Shown piece after piece: positions 11,438-22,040 of a stretch of DNA of 64,000 nucleotides. The notes beneath the pieces are model-generated. The model had not been told where the DNA came from. It searched no databases and saw only the letters and a list, made by a program, of their open reading frames with translations. Origin of the DNA: Larix kaempferi (Eukaryota; Streptophyta; Pinopsida; Pinales; Pinaceae); the NCBI GenBank assembly GCA_027924585.1, contig BSBM01000190.1, forward strand, positions 1,426,001-1,490,000, in the 5' to 3' direction. Every line of letters begins with the position of its first letter. The first letter of the stretch is position 1. The position numbers and the translations under genes are program-made.

Positions 11438-11580
11438 TTGGCAATCTTCAGTCTAGTTGTACTTCACTTCTTTCTTCAATAGTTTCTCCATATGCGCGAT
11501 TATCTACACATATCCTTTAATGAATTTTCTGTAGTATCCTGTGTGCCCCAATGTAGTGCTTAGCTACTTAACTAAATTAG
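11438..11580 (-). repeat. 143-bp duplicated RT segment, copy B
   Basis: This is the partner of 10,418-10,560. It is contiguous with the upstream RT part (11,581-11,762), so copy B belongs to the split reading frame on the RT side and copy A to the RNase H side. Confidence 0.85.
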
Positions 11581-11762
11581 GCTCTAGAAGGTTTGCTATG
11601 ATTGCTATCTTCGCGAGATCAACCATCAATCCTTGCTTACATAATATGTGTCCCAATAAAATACCATAAGGAACACAAAAGACACACTTCTCCAGGTTCA
11701 AGGCAATCTGATACTGTCTACACTTCGCTAACATCATCCTTAAGTTCAAATGATGGTTCTTC
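11581..11762 (-). pseudogene. gypsy-1 RT, second part
   Basis: This continues the RT frame interrupted at 19,458. On the minus strand it reads LLKNHHLNLRMMLAKCRQYQ, then LNLEKCVFCVPYGILLGHIL and CKQGLMVDLAKIAII, matching the thumb-side blocks of gypsy RT that follow the catalytic YxDD motif. It is in the same frame as RNase H and integrase. Confidence 0.88.
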
Positions 11763-11769
11763 AAAAGGA
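11763..11769. repeat. target-site duplication of the hAT-like insertion, left copy
   Basis: AAAAGGA here is repeated at 19,451-19,457. Joining the flanks restores RT coding (IVFF followed by LLKNHH). An eighth base differs (C versus A). Confidence 0.7.
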
Positions 11770-11920
11770 CCAAGGATAATTTTAAGAACACCCCTTAAAT
11801 TTATATGTATAATAAATGGGCGAATATCCCTAATATATAGGAAAATTTGAAGGCTATTTTATCAATAATATAATATTTATATATAAGTTTTTGGCTAATC
11901 ATTCATTCTATTATAGAATG

Positions 11921-12080
11921 TTGTAAACTCTTGGTGAATCTTTTACTAAATTATAATATATTGTAAAATCTTGGGGAATATTTCACTAAATAATAAAATA
12001 TTATAAAAACTTGGTGAATATTTCATCAGATTATAAAACCTTGTAACGTCTTGGTGAATCTTTTGCTAAGAAGACCCAAC
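11921..12080. repeat. subterminal array, four ~40-bp units
   Basis: Units begin at 11,921, 11,961, 12,001 and 12,041, giving an exact 40-bp spacing. The core is CTTGGTGAATCTTTTACTAA with variants. It lies about 150 bp inside the left end of the hAT-like element, where DNA transposons often carry transposase-binding subterminal repeats. Confidence 0.75.
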
Positions 12081-12176
12081 TTTTGATTCTGCAGATTATG
12101 AGTGCAATAGAAGAGCATATACCATAGCTCGACTCCTAGACCCTCAAATGAACAAATGCATGACTGAGAAGAGGAG

Positions 12177-14126
12177 TGTAATGTCCCCATTCAAATAAAT
12201 TTCAAAAGAGGAAATTCCACCAATCTACTAGTTTCCTAGGTTGGGGTGGAAACATTGAGATTTTGAATAAGGGAGCTAATAAACCCCAAATGGACATTAG
12301 ATTGACATAAATATATTAAAAGGGTTTAAATAAATATTTATGATAGGAAAATAAGGTGGCACTTGGTCATGGAGACACATTGGTGGTGTGGGACCCACAC
12401 AAAGCTAGATTCCTCATGCCACATGGCATTCTATTCTCACCCATTCGAATCCAAGGTGGATTCTAATGATATTGGGGAGTTGTAAGGTCAATATACTTTC
12501 CATGACTCAATTAAGGTTGAATTGGAGTGGAAGAGTAACTCCCATGGAAGAGGAAGAGGCATTTTGGAGCTAGTGGGCACTTGGACTAGATTCCCTAGCT
12601 CTATGACAACACTGATGAAGATGTTATGACACCTATGACACAAATCAGACCTGAATGCTGACATATGACATATATGAAATTTCAGGGCTAAAACTAGCCT
12701 CCAAGAAGGCACCCAAGTGAGTTAGGGCATCCAAAGAGACACCAATTCGAATTTGGTGAAGGAGGAGGCTAGAATTGGAAGGACAAGTGGCATACTTGGG
12801 AATATCTTCTCAAATTGAGTTGGAATGAATCTCATGGATGGAATTCAAATTTGGGAAGCCTTAGGAATTTTATAAAAATCAGGAACAAAGAAGAATACCA
12901 ACTTTTGATCATTTTACATTTTGCATCTTGCATTTGGAGAGAAGAGCTAGTAGAGAGCTAGTCTACTTGCCTTAGCACCAATTTCGAGGGTGAAAGATTC
13001 CCATCCTAATTGGAAATTGGAGAGGACATTCAAACCTTTCATTTGGAGCTACAATGGATTCTTTAGTTACAGTTTGAATCTACAGGGAATCTCATGGTTC
13101 ATTCATCTACAACTTTTTCTTGCATCTCTTTCACATTTTCTTGCATATTTGGGCCCCTGGAGGAATTGCGCCTTTGGTGAGATGCTGATCTCTTTGTGAG
13201 AGCCCAAGAATATCCATTTATTTTTATTCTAATATCCATTTGGTTACAGTTTGAAGCTACAAGGAAGCTCGTGGTTCATTAATCTACAACTTGTTCTTGC
13301 ATCTCTTTCACATTTTCTTGCATATTTGGGCCCCTAGAGGAATTGCGCCTTTGGTGAGATGCTGATCTCTTTGTGAGAGCCCAAGAGTATCCATTTATTT
13401 TTATTCTAATATATATAATTTGAATTTACTGCTCGGAAGACTCTCGGGTCAAAATACTAAGTGAAACTATGTAAAAATACCAAACAATGCATAAATGATG
13501 CCATTTTCCCTATATCTTGTTGTTCGAGCTTGAAGAGCCACTATTTCGAGTTGTTTCAGTAATTATCTGTGATTTTGTTGATGTATGGAGTGTCATTAAT
13601 GTTCTGTATAAGTTTCATTAGCATTGCACAAGTCCTTGGCACATAAATTTCGAATTTCATAACATATGGTGAAAATTACTAGCTTTCCCCCCTATGTGAA
13701 GACTTGCATATAAACATCTGATTTATGGGTGTTGTAGAAGGCCATAAGAACTAATTGATGATACATTGGGGAGATAATTAAATTCATTTATAATTACCAT
13801 TCCTCTGTCTGAAATTTGGAAGGGTTTAATATCATTTGGAGAACTATCTTTGACCACTACTCTTGGGTGATTGAAGCTCGATTTGACTAGTACATTTCCC
13901 TACTTTGTCCTGATTGTAAATTAATGTTGTAGAAGTTTTTTAATGGTTTTTAAGCATACATAAGCCTATATTATATGTCTGAATACCTTCCAAACTCATT
14001 CAGACCCCATTAGGAAGAATTTGGATCCATTCAAAAGCAGTTGGGTTAAGACTAGTCTAAGGGTTGAATTGGTTAAAATTTGCAAATTTTCCTAGTTTGT
14101 GCAAATTCTTAAAAAGGTAAACTACA
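12177..14126 (+). repeat. LARD-1 5' LTR (1,950 bp)
   Basis: Starts TGTAATGTCCCC and ends AAACTACA next to the PBS. It is about 200 bp longer than the 3' LTR, mainly because of a 177-bp internal tandem duplication (about 13,065-13,418) that the 3' LTR lacks. Confidence 0.88.
13065..13418. repeat. 177-bp tandem duplication inside the 5' LTR of LARD-1
   Basis: GTTACAGTTTGAA(T/G)CTACA at 13,066 recurs at 13,243, and the following text through the AGAGCCCAAGA(A/G)TATCCATT tract is repeated with few changes. The matching part of the 3' LTR (about 16,390-16,560) has one unit only. Confidence 0.85.
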
Positions 14127-14128
14127 AG

Positions 14129-14139
14129 TGGTATCATAG
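14129..14139 (+). other. LARD-1 primer-binding site
   Basis: TGGTATCATAG, two bases after the 5' LTR, resembles the Met-tRNA PBS TGGTATCAGAG with one change. Confidence 0.75.
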
Positions 14140-14215
14140 AATGGTCCTTGCACCTGATGTGGATGACCATTAATGAGGACAATAAGTCAAATAAATCATT
14201 CCCCACCCTTAGAAA

Positions 14216-15065
14216 CTAAAACTCAAAGTACTTTGGTGAAAGGGAAGAAGTACGAGAAGAAGTGCATTCTTTGGTAACCATGAGTAAGGATGAGAAATGA
14301 ACCTTAGAGGAGAATGAGGAGTTTAGAAAATTCCTGAAACCATTATTTGAATACATGACAAAACAACTAATGCAAGGGTTCGAATTGTTGGCTAGTCAAT
14401 TTGGAATCAAATTGGAAATAGGAGCGAGCAGTGGTTCCCCTTTCGAGGAAAAGAAGGTAATGGATGAAAGAATTTATGTCACAAAGGAGGAACCTCATGT
14501 AATGGTGGAACATGAGGTACATGTTGATATGCAGGTTATTGAAGATGATACACTCAAACAAGAATAAAGACAAGAACTTCTCTTTGTTCAGAGGGATTAT
14601 GAGTTGCCTCATGGAGAGAGGTTCAAATCCTTGGAGGAGGCACATGATCTCACAATAGTTGGACCAGCCAATTATGGAGAAGATGAATTAAATATTTTGA
14701 TGGGTAAGAGTTGTAAATATTTAAGTTTGGTTCATGATCCCTCACCCCCTACTTCTTTTTCACCCACATCAATTGGGGATGAAAATTGGGTGAAAGGTTT
14801 TTTTCTAATGGTGTCACATGAGGGGTATGAAACTCCTACCTCTCCTTTTGATGATGACATGAATAGAGAACCTTATTATTTACATTGGCATAAACATCCT
14901 TTGTTATTTCTTGATGATACACATATCCATGGATGCATAAATGGTACTTATGTGATCCCCTTGAAGGCTCATTGTTTTCTTTGCTCCCTACTTGGTTCAA
15001 ATTTTAGTGGAGATTCTTCATTCACTTCTTGGATGAAAGAATACATGGATGATTGTTTTGATTGA
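14216..15065 (+). pseudogene. LARD-1 internal ORF of unknown function (~283 codons)
   Basis: One frame runs from about 14,216 (first ATG 14,280) to the stop at 15,065, with stops at 14,298 (TGA) and 14,565 (TAA). The N-terminal part is charged and helical (YFGEREEVREEVHSLVTMSK, FRKFLKPLFEYMTKQLMQGF). The middle is acidic (FEEKKVMDERIYVTKEEPHV). The C-terminal part is rich in His, Phe and Trp (EPYYLHWHKHPLLFLDDTHI, then HCFLCSLLG). No retroviral domain, zinc knuckle or catalytic motif is visible. It could be a decayed gag-derived or captured sequence; I do not recognise the family. That it is the only long frame in the interior suggests it once mattered to the element. Confidence 0.5.
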
Positions 15066-15489
15066 TCTTACATATTTTTGTAGCAGCATTATAGGACATG
15101 GGATACTCACCTATGTCATTGGCACAGATTTGATTGGTCACTTGATGCTTGTATGCACCTGGAAAATGGTGGTCTACTTACTTGGAGGTATAAGCACTTT
15201 AATGATTCTTTGATGAGGCACCTCTTGATGTACATTTTTATTATGTTGTCATGTACTTTTATGATCTATATTTTGTACTTATAATGTTTGGAAGAAGGCA
15301 TACAAGGAAATGGGATCCGAGAATTCTCTTGCCTGATGGTATGGGTTGGAGAGCACTCCTAATTGTTGGAGTGCAATACAAGCAATGGGACCCTGAAATA
15401 ATTTTAGTCTCAGTGGTTTCAAATTTTTGTTTTGGAAAGAAAGCAGGTTCTTCAACATCCATGTTCGAATTTATTTAGGACAAGCAATA

Positions 15490-15504
15490 TTGGGTGGGGA
15501 GGAC
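15490..15504 (+). other. LARD-1 polypurine tract
   Basis: TTGGGTGGGGAGGAC lies immediately before the 3' LTR, at the site for plus-strand DNA priming. Confidence 0.7.
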
Positions 15505-17248
15505 TATAATGTCCCCATTCAAATAAATTTCAAAAGAGGAAATTCGACCAATCTACTAGTATCCTAGGTTGGGGTGGAAACATTGAGATTTTGAATAATG
15601 GAATAATAAACCCCAAATGGACATTAGATTGACATAAATATATTAAAAGGGTTTAAATAAATATTTATGATAGGAAAATAAGGTGGCACTTGGTCATGGA
15701 GACATATTGGTGGTGCGGGACCCACACAAAGCTAGATTCCTCATGCCACATGGAATTCTATTCTCACCCATTCGAATCCAAGGTGAGGTCTAATGATATT
15801 GGGGAGTTGGAAGGTCAATATACTTGGAATGAATCAATTAAGGTTGAATTGGAGTGGAAGAGTAACTCCCATGGAAGAGAAAGAGGCATTTTGGAGCTAG
15901 TGGGACACTTGGACTAGATTCCCTAGCTCTATGACAACAATGACGAAGATGCTATGACACATATGACACAAATAAAACCTGAATGCTGACATATGACATA
16001 TATGACAGGTCAGGGATAAAAATAGCCTCGAAGAAGGCACCCAAGTGAGTTAGGGCAGCCAAAGAGACACCAATTCGAATTTGGTGAAGGAGGAGGCTAG
16101 AATTGGAAGGACAAGTGGCATACGTGGGAATCTCTTCCCAAATTGAGTTGGAATGAATCTCATGGATGGAATTCTAATTCGGGAATCCTAAGTAAGTTTA
16201 TAAAAGTCAGGAACAAAGAAGCATACCAGATTTTGATCATTTTACATTTTGCATTATGCATTTGGAGAGAAGAGCTAGTAGAGAGCTAGTCTACTTGCCT
16301 TAGCATCAATTTCAAGGGTGAAAGATTCCCATCCTAATTGTAAATTGGAGAGGAAATTTAGACCTTTCATTTGGAGCTACAATGGATTCTTTAGTTACAG
16401 GTTGAAGCTACAGGGCAGCTCGTGGTTCATTCATCTACAACTTGTTCTTGCATCTCTTTCACATTGTCTTGCATATTTGGGACCCTAGAAGAATTGTGCC
16501 TTTGGTGAGATGATGATATATTTGTGAGAGCCCAATAATATCCATTTATTTGTATTATGATATATATACTCTATATTTACTGCTCAGAATACTCTCAGAT
16601 CGAAATACCAAGTGAAACAATGTAAAAATACCAAATGATGCATAAATGATGCCATTTTCCCTATATCTTGTTGTTCGAGCTTGAAGAGCCATTATTTCGA
16701 GTTGTATCAGTAATTATCTTTCATTTTGTTGATTTATGTAGTGCCATTAATGTTCTTAAGAAGTTTCATTAGAATTTCACAATTCCTTTGCACATAAATT
16801 TCGAATTTCATAACATATGGTGAAAATTACTAGCTTTCCCCACTATGTGAAGACTTGCATATAAACATCTGATTTAAGGGATTTGCAGAAGGCCATAAGA
16901 AATAATTGATGATACATTGGGGAGCTCATTAAAGTCATTTCTCATTACCTCTATTCTGAAATTTGGAAGGGTTTAATAGCATTTGGAGAACCATCTTTAA
17001 CCATTTGTCTAGTACATTTCCCTACTTTGTCCAGATTGTAAATTAATGTTGCAGAAGTGTTTTAAGGGTTGTTAATCATACATCAGCCTCTATTATATGT
17101 ATGAATACCTTCCAAACTCATCTAGACCCCATCAGGAATAATTTGGATCCATTCGGAAGCAGTTGGGTTAAGACTAGTCTAAGGGTCGAATTGGTTAAAA
17201 TTTGCAATTTTTCCTAGTTTGTGCAAATTATTAAAAAGGGACACTACA
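15505..17248 (+). repeat. LARD-1 3' LTR (1,744 bp)
   Basis: Starts TATAATGTCCCC (TG changed to TA) and ends GACACTACA before the AGGAG duplication. It aligns along its length with 12,177-14,126. It contains CTCTATATTTACT at 16,569-16,581, a motif also found in the LARD-2 LTR. Confidence 0.88.
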
Positions 17249-17253
17249 AGGAG

Positions 17254-19450
17254 GGATTTATTTATACATTTCATAAGCAATATTGGGTCACTCACAATTG
17301 GAGGTGTTGGTGAAACATAACTACACTTACTAGATTCATGGCAAGTGGGTAATCCACTTTTTATCTCGTCCCTTAATGGTCTAACGGACATGTGGGGACC
17401 CAAATTTTGACATACTGACAAAATGATAGAATTGAAAAATTGACAATGTGGATTTATTATAGCAAAAATGAACCATCATTACAATGTGGTGTATTATCGA
17501 GACCCTCAACCTTAATATAGTGTATGAATTCACAATTAGCTTATTTTCCAAATCTCTCATTTTTAATCTAACCTCTAAGAAAAAATTAACCTACTTATAT
17601 GTTTATAGATACGATTTCCGATTTTTCCTTTCTTTTGTTGACAATCAAAATATGAATTATGTCATTTGATTTAGAATTTTTAGATTTATTTAGAAACTTG
17701 CAATGGTTATTATAAATAAGAACATACACTAACAATAATAAAAAGAACATTAATGCATCGTCACACATATCATTAGGACTACTCTATTAAAGACTACTTT
17801 TTCTCAAATAAACTGAGGAGGTGTTTGTATCCATGTCCTTGAAAATTTTGAAAGCATGCAAAATGTGGTAAAATTATTTTAGCACCCCCATTGAATGCAA
17901 AAGACTAGATATCAAATAGCATAATCTCTACATCTTAGGTCAAACATGCCCTGTAAATATTATATACAATCATGATGGAAATAAAGTATCATGTTTCAAC
18001 TAAATCATGTATTTATCATACATAACTAGATCCATTTCTGGATGATGATAGCAATTACACATAATAAAAAAATCACCAAAAAACATTTTACTTCTGAATG
18101 ACCCTTACAAAAAACAAAATAACGTAAAACAAGTACCGAACCCGACAAATATAGGTCACAAATAAAATTGATGAACTTGGAAGTAGAAATAAAAAAATAT
18201 ACTAGTCACGAAATTATTAATACAAATAAAAGAATATACCTTAATGCTTTGGACAACTCCACAAGAAGACAACCAAAATAATGACCATTCCACTGTAGTC
18301 CCGCCATTATAATCAATGTGTATTCATTTATATTACAAACATCCCAAACATAAAAAATAACATACATAAAATATGAACATATGCACTCTCATTAACGCCT
18401 TAGATCCAATAATAATTGCAAAGCAAGATCCTAATAAAAGCACATTTTAAACAACTGGGTCAAATTCAGTTTGAATATATAAAAACCATGTGACGTCTCT
18501 CCATCAAGAGTAGTATCCACTAACAACATATAAATGGCAGTCGATAGTTTAAACATGACAAGGCATAAAATAAATCATATATTTTGAGCTCTATAACACT
18601 TTCACAAAACCAATACTCCTAGGATAGAATAAAACCCTAATAAGACCAAATGATCCCTAAGAATCAAGAGTTCCCTAGAATTCAACAAGCCTCAAAAAGC
18701 ATCCATGATAAAAAGCATGATAAAAGGTAAACTTACAATATAATAATCTATTGTAACTGTGGATAAAAGGAATGATAAAAATGATACCATGTTAATTATT
18801 GGATAAAAGGCGTGATACAAATTTGTATTCTCCGATAAATTGCATGTGCAACATGCCCCTTCAAAACCCGAGCTTTCACAAATGGAGGTGTTGTGCGAAG
18901 ATTAAAATTTCGAGAAAACTACAAATGAAAAGTGTAATCACATCAATGAGAAACTTTACCATGAAGCGTAATATGATGTGGGTGAACCATGAATCAATGT
19001 AGCCTTTATATAGAACAAAATAGCCCATGATTTTCCCTCCAACACTGGAAATCGAGGGCTCAAAGAAGGTATCACAAGAAATTGACTAAAAATACCTGAG
19101 AATGCAACCATATGCCATAATTACAAGGAAAATGGAGGGTGAAATAACCCTTGGAAGACTCCATTACTGAAAATTGGGGGCGAATGATTGATCTCACTAG
19201 AATTTATCTAGAAATTGGGGGCGAAAGATAGATTGGAGGGAGATTTTGCTAGGGCGAAAATAGTTTTTTTCATTTTCCTCATTAATATAAGGGAGGCTAT
19301 TTATTTTGGATTTATTATTTTTATAATAAATATTGGGCGAATATATTTTAGCTGAAAAAACCCTTTCCATATAAGAAAATGTCCCACTAAATTTTTGCAA
19401 CCCCCTTAATATAGCCCATGGGCTATATATAGCCCCTAAAATTATCCATG
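17254..19450. other. right part of the hAT-like element, no gene seen
   Basis: About 2.2 kb of AT-rich sequence. Near its right end the phrase GAAATTGGGGGCGAA is repeated (about 19,163 and 19,211), and GGGCGAA(T/A)ATA recurs at both ends of the element in direct orientation. No transposase block is recognisable. Confidence 0.5.
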
Positions 19451-19457
19451 AAAAGGA
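19451..19457. repeat. target-site duplication of the hAT-like insertion, right copy
   Basis: AAAAGGA, the partner of 11,763-11,769. Confidence 0.7.
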
Positions 19458-20340
19458 AAAATACTATCCAGTCATCAAAATAAACTTCTAATCATTTATG
19501 GATATAATCCTTAAATGCAGCTGCAACCACTCTTGAAAATATAGCAGGTGCGTTCTTCAATCCAAGAGGCATAAGAGTGTACTGAAATGATCCCTATTCT
19601 GTAGCAAATGTAGTCTTGTGTTTTTCTTCTATAGCAATTTTGATCTAATAGTATCCATAATATCCATCAGTGAAAGAGTATGCCTCATTTTCACCTATGT
19701 TATCCAGCACTTCATCTATGAATGGAGTAGGAAATGGTCAATGCAGAGATGCATCATTCAGTTTTATGGGATCCACACAAATTCTGATTTCACCTTTAGC
19801 TTTCTTGTCCTAAATTACCATGGGACTTATCCATTTTGATTCTTCCATTGGTTCAACGGTTTCTTCTTCTATCATTTTTTCAATATTTGCTTTCACTCTT
19901 TCTTTATATCTGGGGTTCAATCTGTAAGGTCTTTTCTTAATAGGATTCACACCAGGATTGAGAGGTATTTTCATAACTCCCAAGTCACCTAAAATGCCTT
20001 TCATTTCAGAAAACTTGGTGGGAAACAGATCCTGGTATCCATGCAGTAGGTTTGCGATCTGTTCCACTGTTTCTTCATACCAGTAATCCCCAATAGAAGC
20101 AAAATTTTGATCTTCATTGGTGCTAATATTGATCTTTCTAGTCTTGACAGGGTTACTCAGATCTGGAATTTGTAAGTCAGGTCCCTATACATCGCGATTT
20201 CCTTCAAATTCAAGTATATCCACATCACAAGGATATTCATATTCATCTAATGCGAAGGTGTAACATTCAAGGGTATGTTCTAACTGTATTTCCCAATCTA
20301 TTTGCTTATACACAGGTAATGGGGTATCATTAAATATCTT
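19458..20340 (-). pseudogene. gypsy-1 RT, N-terminal part and catalytic core
   Basis: The minus strand gives GDLGVMKIPLNPGVNPIKKR, PYRLNPRYKERVKANIEKMI, EESKWISPMV, GEIRICVDPIKLNDASLH, AYSFTDG (first catalytic Asp region), KTTFATE, MPLGLKNAPAIFSRVVAAAF and the catalytic box LEVYFDDWIVF near 19,470. The YFDDW box is typical of some plant gypsy clades. RT copies element RNA into DNA. At least five stops (three TAG, two TGA) interrupt it, and the hAT-like element cuts it three codons after the catalytic box. Upstream of RT (20,080-20,340) an acidic spacer is read. Confidence 0.93.
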
Positions 20341-20946
20341 CTTTTAATTATATGTAAATCCTTATTAATGCTCGGACAATCATCTTCGAAACTGAAAGTT
20401 GATAGAAATTTCGTAATCATCATTTTCCAATCTATTGTGCGTTTGCGAAGTTTTGATTATGTATACCAGTTCTTTGGTATTTGATCCAATCTGTGAACAA
20501 ACATATGAACCCATTCTATCTTTGGTATGTGCATCCATGCTTTCAAGCAAGATTCTACATGATCTCTAGGATCAGTATGTCCATTGTATTTTGCTTGTTC
20601 AAACTCAGTTTGTTGAAAAAATCTAATCTCCAATAAGTGCTTACATTCTTCCCATGTGTTCAGGTTGTCTTTGTGCGCCTCCCACCACTTAGTAGGTGTA
20701 GCTCGTAGTGCTATGTCTAAAGCTGCTAGCTTGTGTTCTTCTGAAACTAATGCTAATTATTCAGGAAGGAATGAATGGATATTACTTAAACCATCGTAAG
20801 TAGGAATTGGAATTACCTTTATTCCAATCCAATGGAGTGACTTTGTTATCTTCGCACATCGTCTAGTTGATATTTCATGCATTCGGATCTGCCAGTTCTC
20901 CAATCCTACGTCTGATTCTGATACTCAAGAACTCTCACATCTCTAG
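20341..20946 (-). pseudogene. second Gag-like (capsid-type) module between protease and RT
   Basis: The minus strand reads DVGLENWQIRMHEIST, then HWIGIKVIPIPTYDGLSNIH, LALVSEEHKLAALDIALRAT, PTKWWEAHKDNLNTWEECKH, LLEIRFFQQTEFEQAKYNGH and RDHVESCLKAWM. The pattern of a Y-D-G entry, A-L-x-x-T-x-x-x-W-W-E, W-E-x-C-x-x-x-L and F is that of the retrotransposon Gag capsid domain. The true gag (22,516-23,453) carries its own capsid-like domain, so the element holds two. Two stops are present, one each in the first and last third. Placement between protease and RT is not part of the usual gypsy layout. Whether it is a genuine pol domain or a captured gag is undecided. Confidence 0.7.
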
Positions 20947-21119
20947 CTCAGTGTTCCATCACCTGTAGGGTTAATGTAATATGCTTGATTCACTTTCATC
21001 TTGTACATATTATCAATTTCTTGAGCTCTGCATTCTTCTTGTACTGGCCCAACATACCTTGTTCTTTGTGAAGGATCCAGGGGTGCAATAACCTTGATAT
21101 CCGTCCTTCAAATATCATT

Positions 21120-21470
21120 TGTTTTTTCTTCAAGTTTATAATTGCGAGGTTATCAATTTCCTAGTAAATCCCCAATAGTGCAGGATATGGATTATTGTCA
21201 TCTATGATCTCAATAACCTCGAAGTTTTCTTTACTTCGCACTCCATCAATATCAACAGGAATGCTTCATAGCCTCCCAAAAGGTATAACATTTTGCTGGT
21301 TATCTAGTATCAACTATATAGGTGATCAAGATAACTTTGGCTTCCCCATTGATTCCCATGTTTTCTTTGTCAGCACGTTCACCTCTGAGCCCAGGTCAAG
21401 AATGACCTGGTCCAATTCAAAATTTCCAATGCACTTAGGCTCATTTCTCTTCCTGTCCTTCTATGGTTCT
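21120..21470 (-). pseudogene. gypsy-1 aspartic protease
   Basis: The minus strand reads PKCIGNFELDQVILDLGSEV, NVLTKKTWESMGKPKLS, then VIPFGRL, IPVDIDGVRSKENFEVIEII and DDNNPYPALLGI. The DLGSEVNVL stretch is the active-site loop (D-x-G-S) of the retropepsin family, and ALLGI is the second conserved block. It would cleave the Gag-Pol precursor. Three stops are present. A tail of the family (PLDPSQRTRYVGPVQEECR, MYKMKVNQAYYINPT) follows downstream to 20,960. Confidence 0.85.
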
Positions 21471-21479
21471 TAATGTGAT

Positions 21480-22040
21480 GGAAAGATTTGTATGCATTAT
21501 TTACTATAGTACGTTGTTCGTAATGTCCCAACATGTTCTGTAGTTCTCCTAAGGAATTTTCATGTTTTAGCAACTTTATGCAGCTATGTAGAAAATTGTG
21601 TGATAGGACTTATATGCTCTAGCGAAGTTCACAATCCCTCATACAAGGTCGACATATATCTTATAGGTGTGCAATCACTTCATAATTGGACCCTTGTGGT
21701 TGAAGGTTCTGAGTCCTCAAAGCATTTTATTGCTTCCATGAATACTTCTTTTTCTTTGTTAGGGTTGAATACAAGCATTTTCCAATTGCTTTTCTTATCC
21801 AAGGCCCATCAGTAGGCTTTGGTCTGTTTATGCGATCATCAGAAGTCAAAGCTTTTTTTTTCCTATCATTTCCTATCAAAGCTCTGCTTCACATCACAAC
21901 ATGGATGTTGCGATATTCGTTTCTTTTCTCAGCTGCTATCATTTGACTATTCTGGTTCTATCCTTCTAGTCTCTTTTCTTGCATTTTTCCTAGCAAAATG
22001 GGACATGCTTTAATGATATGGTCAAATGACTTACAATACT
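21480..22040 (-). pseudogene. gypsy-1 gag-protease linker
   Basis: A decayed stretch between the last zinc knuckle and protease. Readable pieces include RNEYRNIHVV, ENACIQP, FNHKGPIMK and LGELQNMLGHYEQRTIVNNA. Some plant gypsy elements have a similar low-complexity linker here. Frameshifts and stops are frequent. Confidence 0.6.

Larger units (their letters stand above)
12177..17248 (+). mobile_element. LARD-1: non-autonomous LTR retrotransposon
   Basis: Two direct LTRs (12,177-14,126 and 15,505-17,248) flank a 1.38-kb interior. The LTR starts TGTAATGTCCCC and ends with GACACTACA (second copy). A 5-bp target duplication AGGAG is present at 12,172-12,176 and 17,249-17,253. A PBS-like TGGTATCATAG follows the first LTR, and a purine tract GGGTGGGGAGGAC precedes the second. 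No gag-pol is present; only one unidentified ORF lies between. It must have moved using proteins of another element. It is inserted into the hAT-like element. Confidence 0.9.
11771..19450. mobile_element. hAT-like DNA element inserted in gypsy-1 RT, itself hosting LARD-1
   Basis: The ends carry an imperfect inverted repeat: CAAGGATAATTTTA at the left and CATGGATAATTTTA read inward from the right. They are flanked by a 7-8 bp duplication (AAAAGGA). Both features fit the hAT superfamily (8-bp duplications, CARNG-like termini). Removing LARD-1 leaves about 2.6 kb. No transposase is recognisable, so it is either non-autonomous or too decayed. Superfamily assignment rests on ends only. Confidence 0.6.

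Noticed and set aside
11771-19450. Long terminal inverted repeats or LTRs for the hAT-like insertion
   Set aside because: Only about 14 bp pair; the GGGCGAATATA similarity between the ends is in direct, not inverted, orientation and is short.
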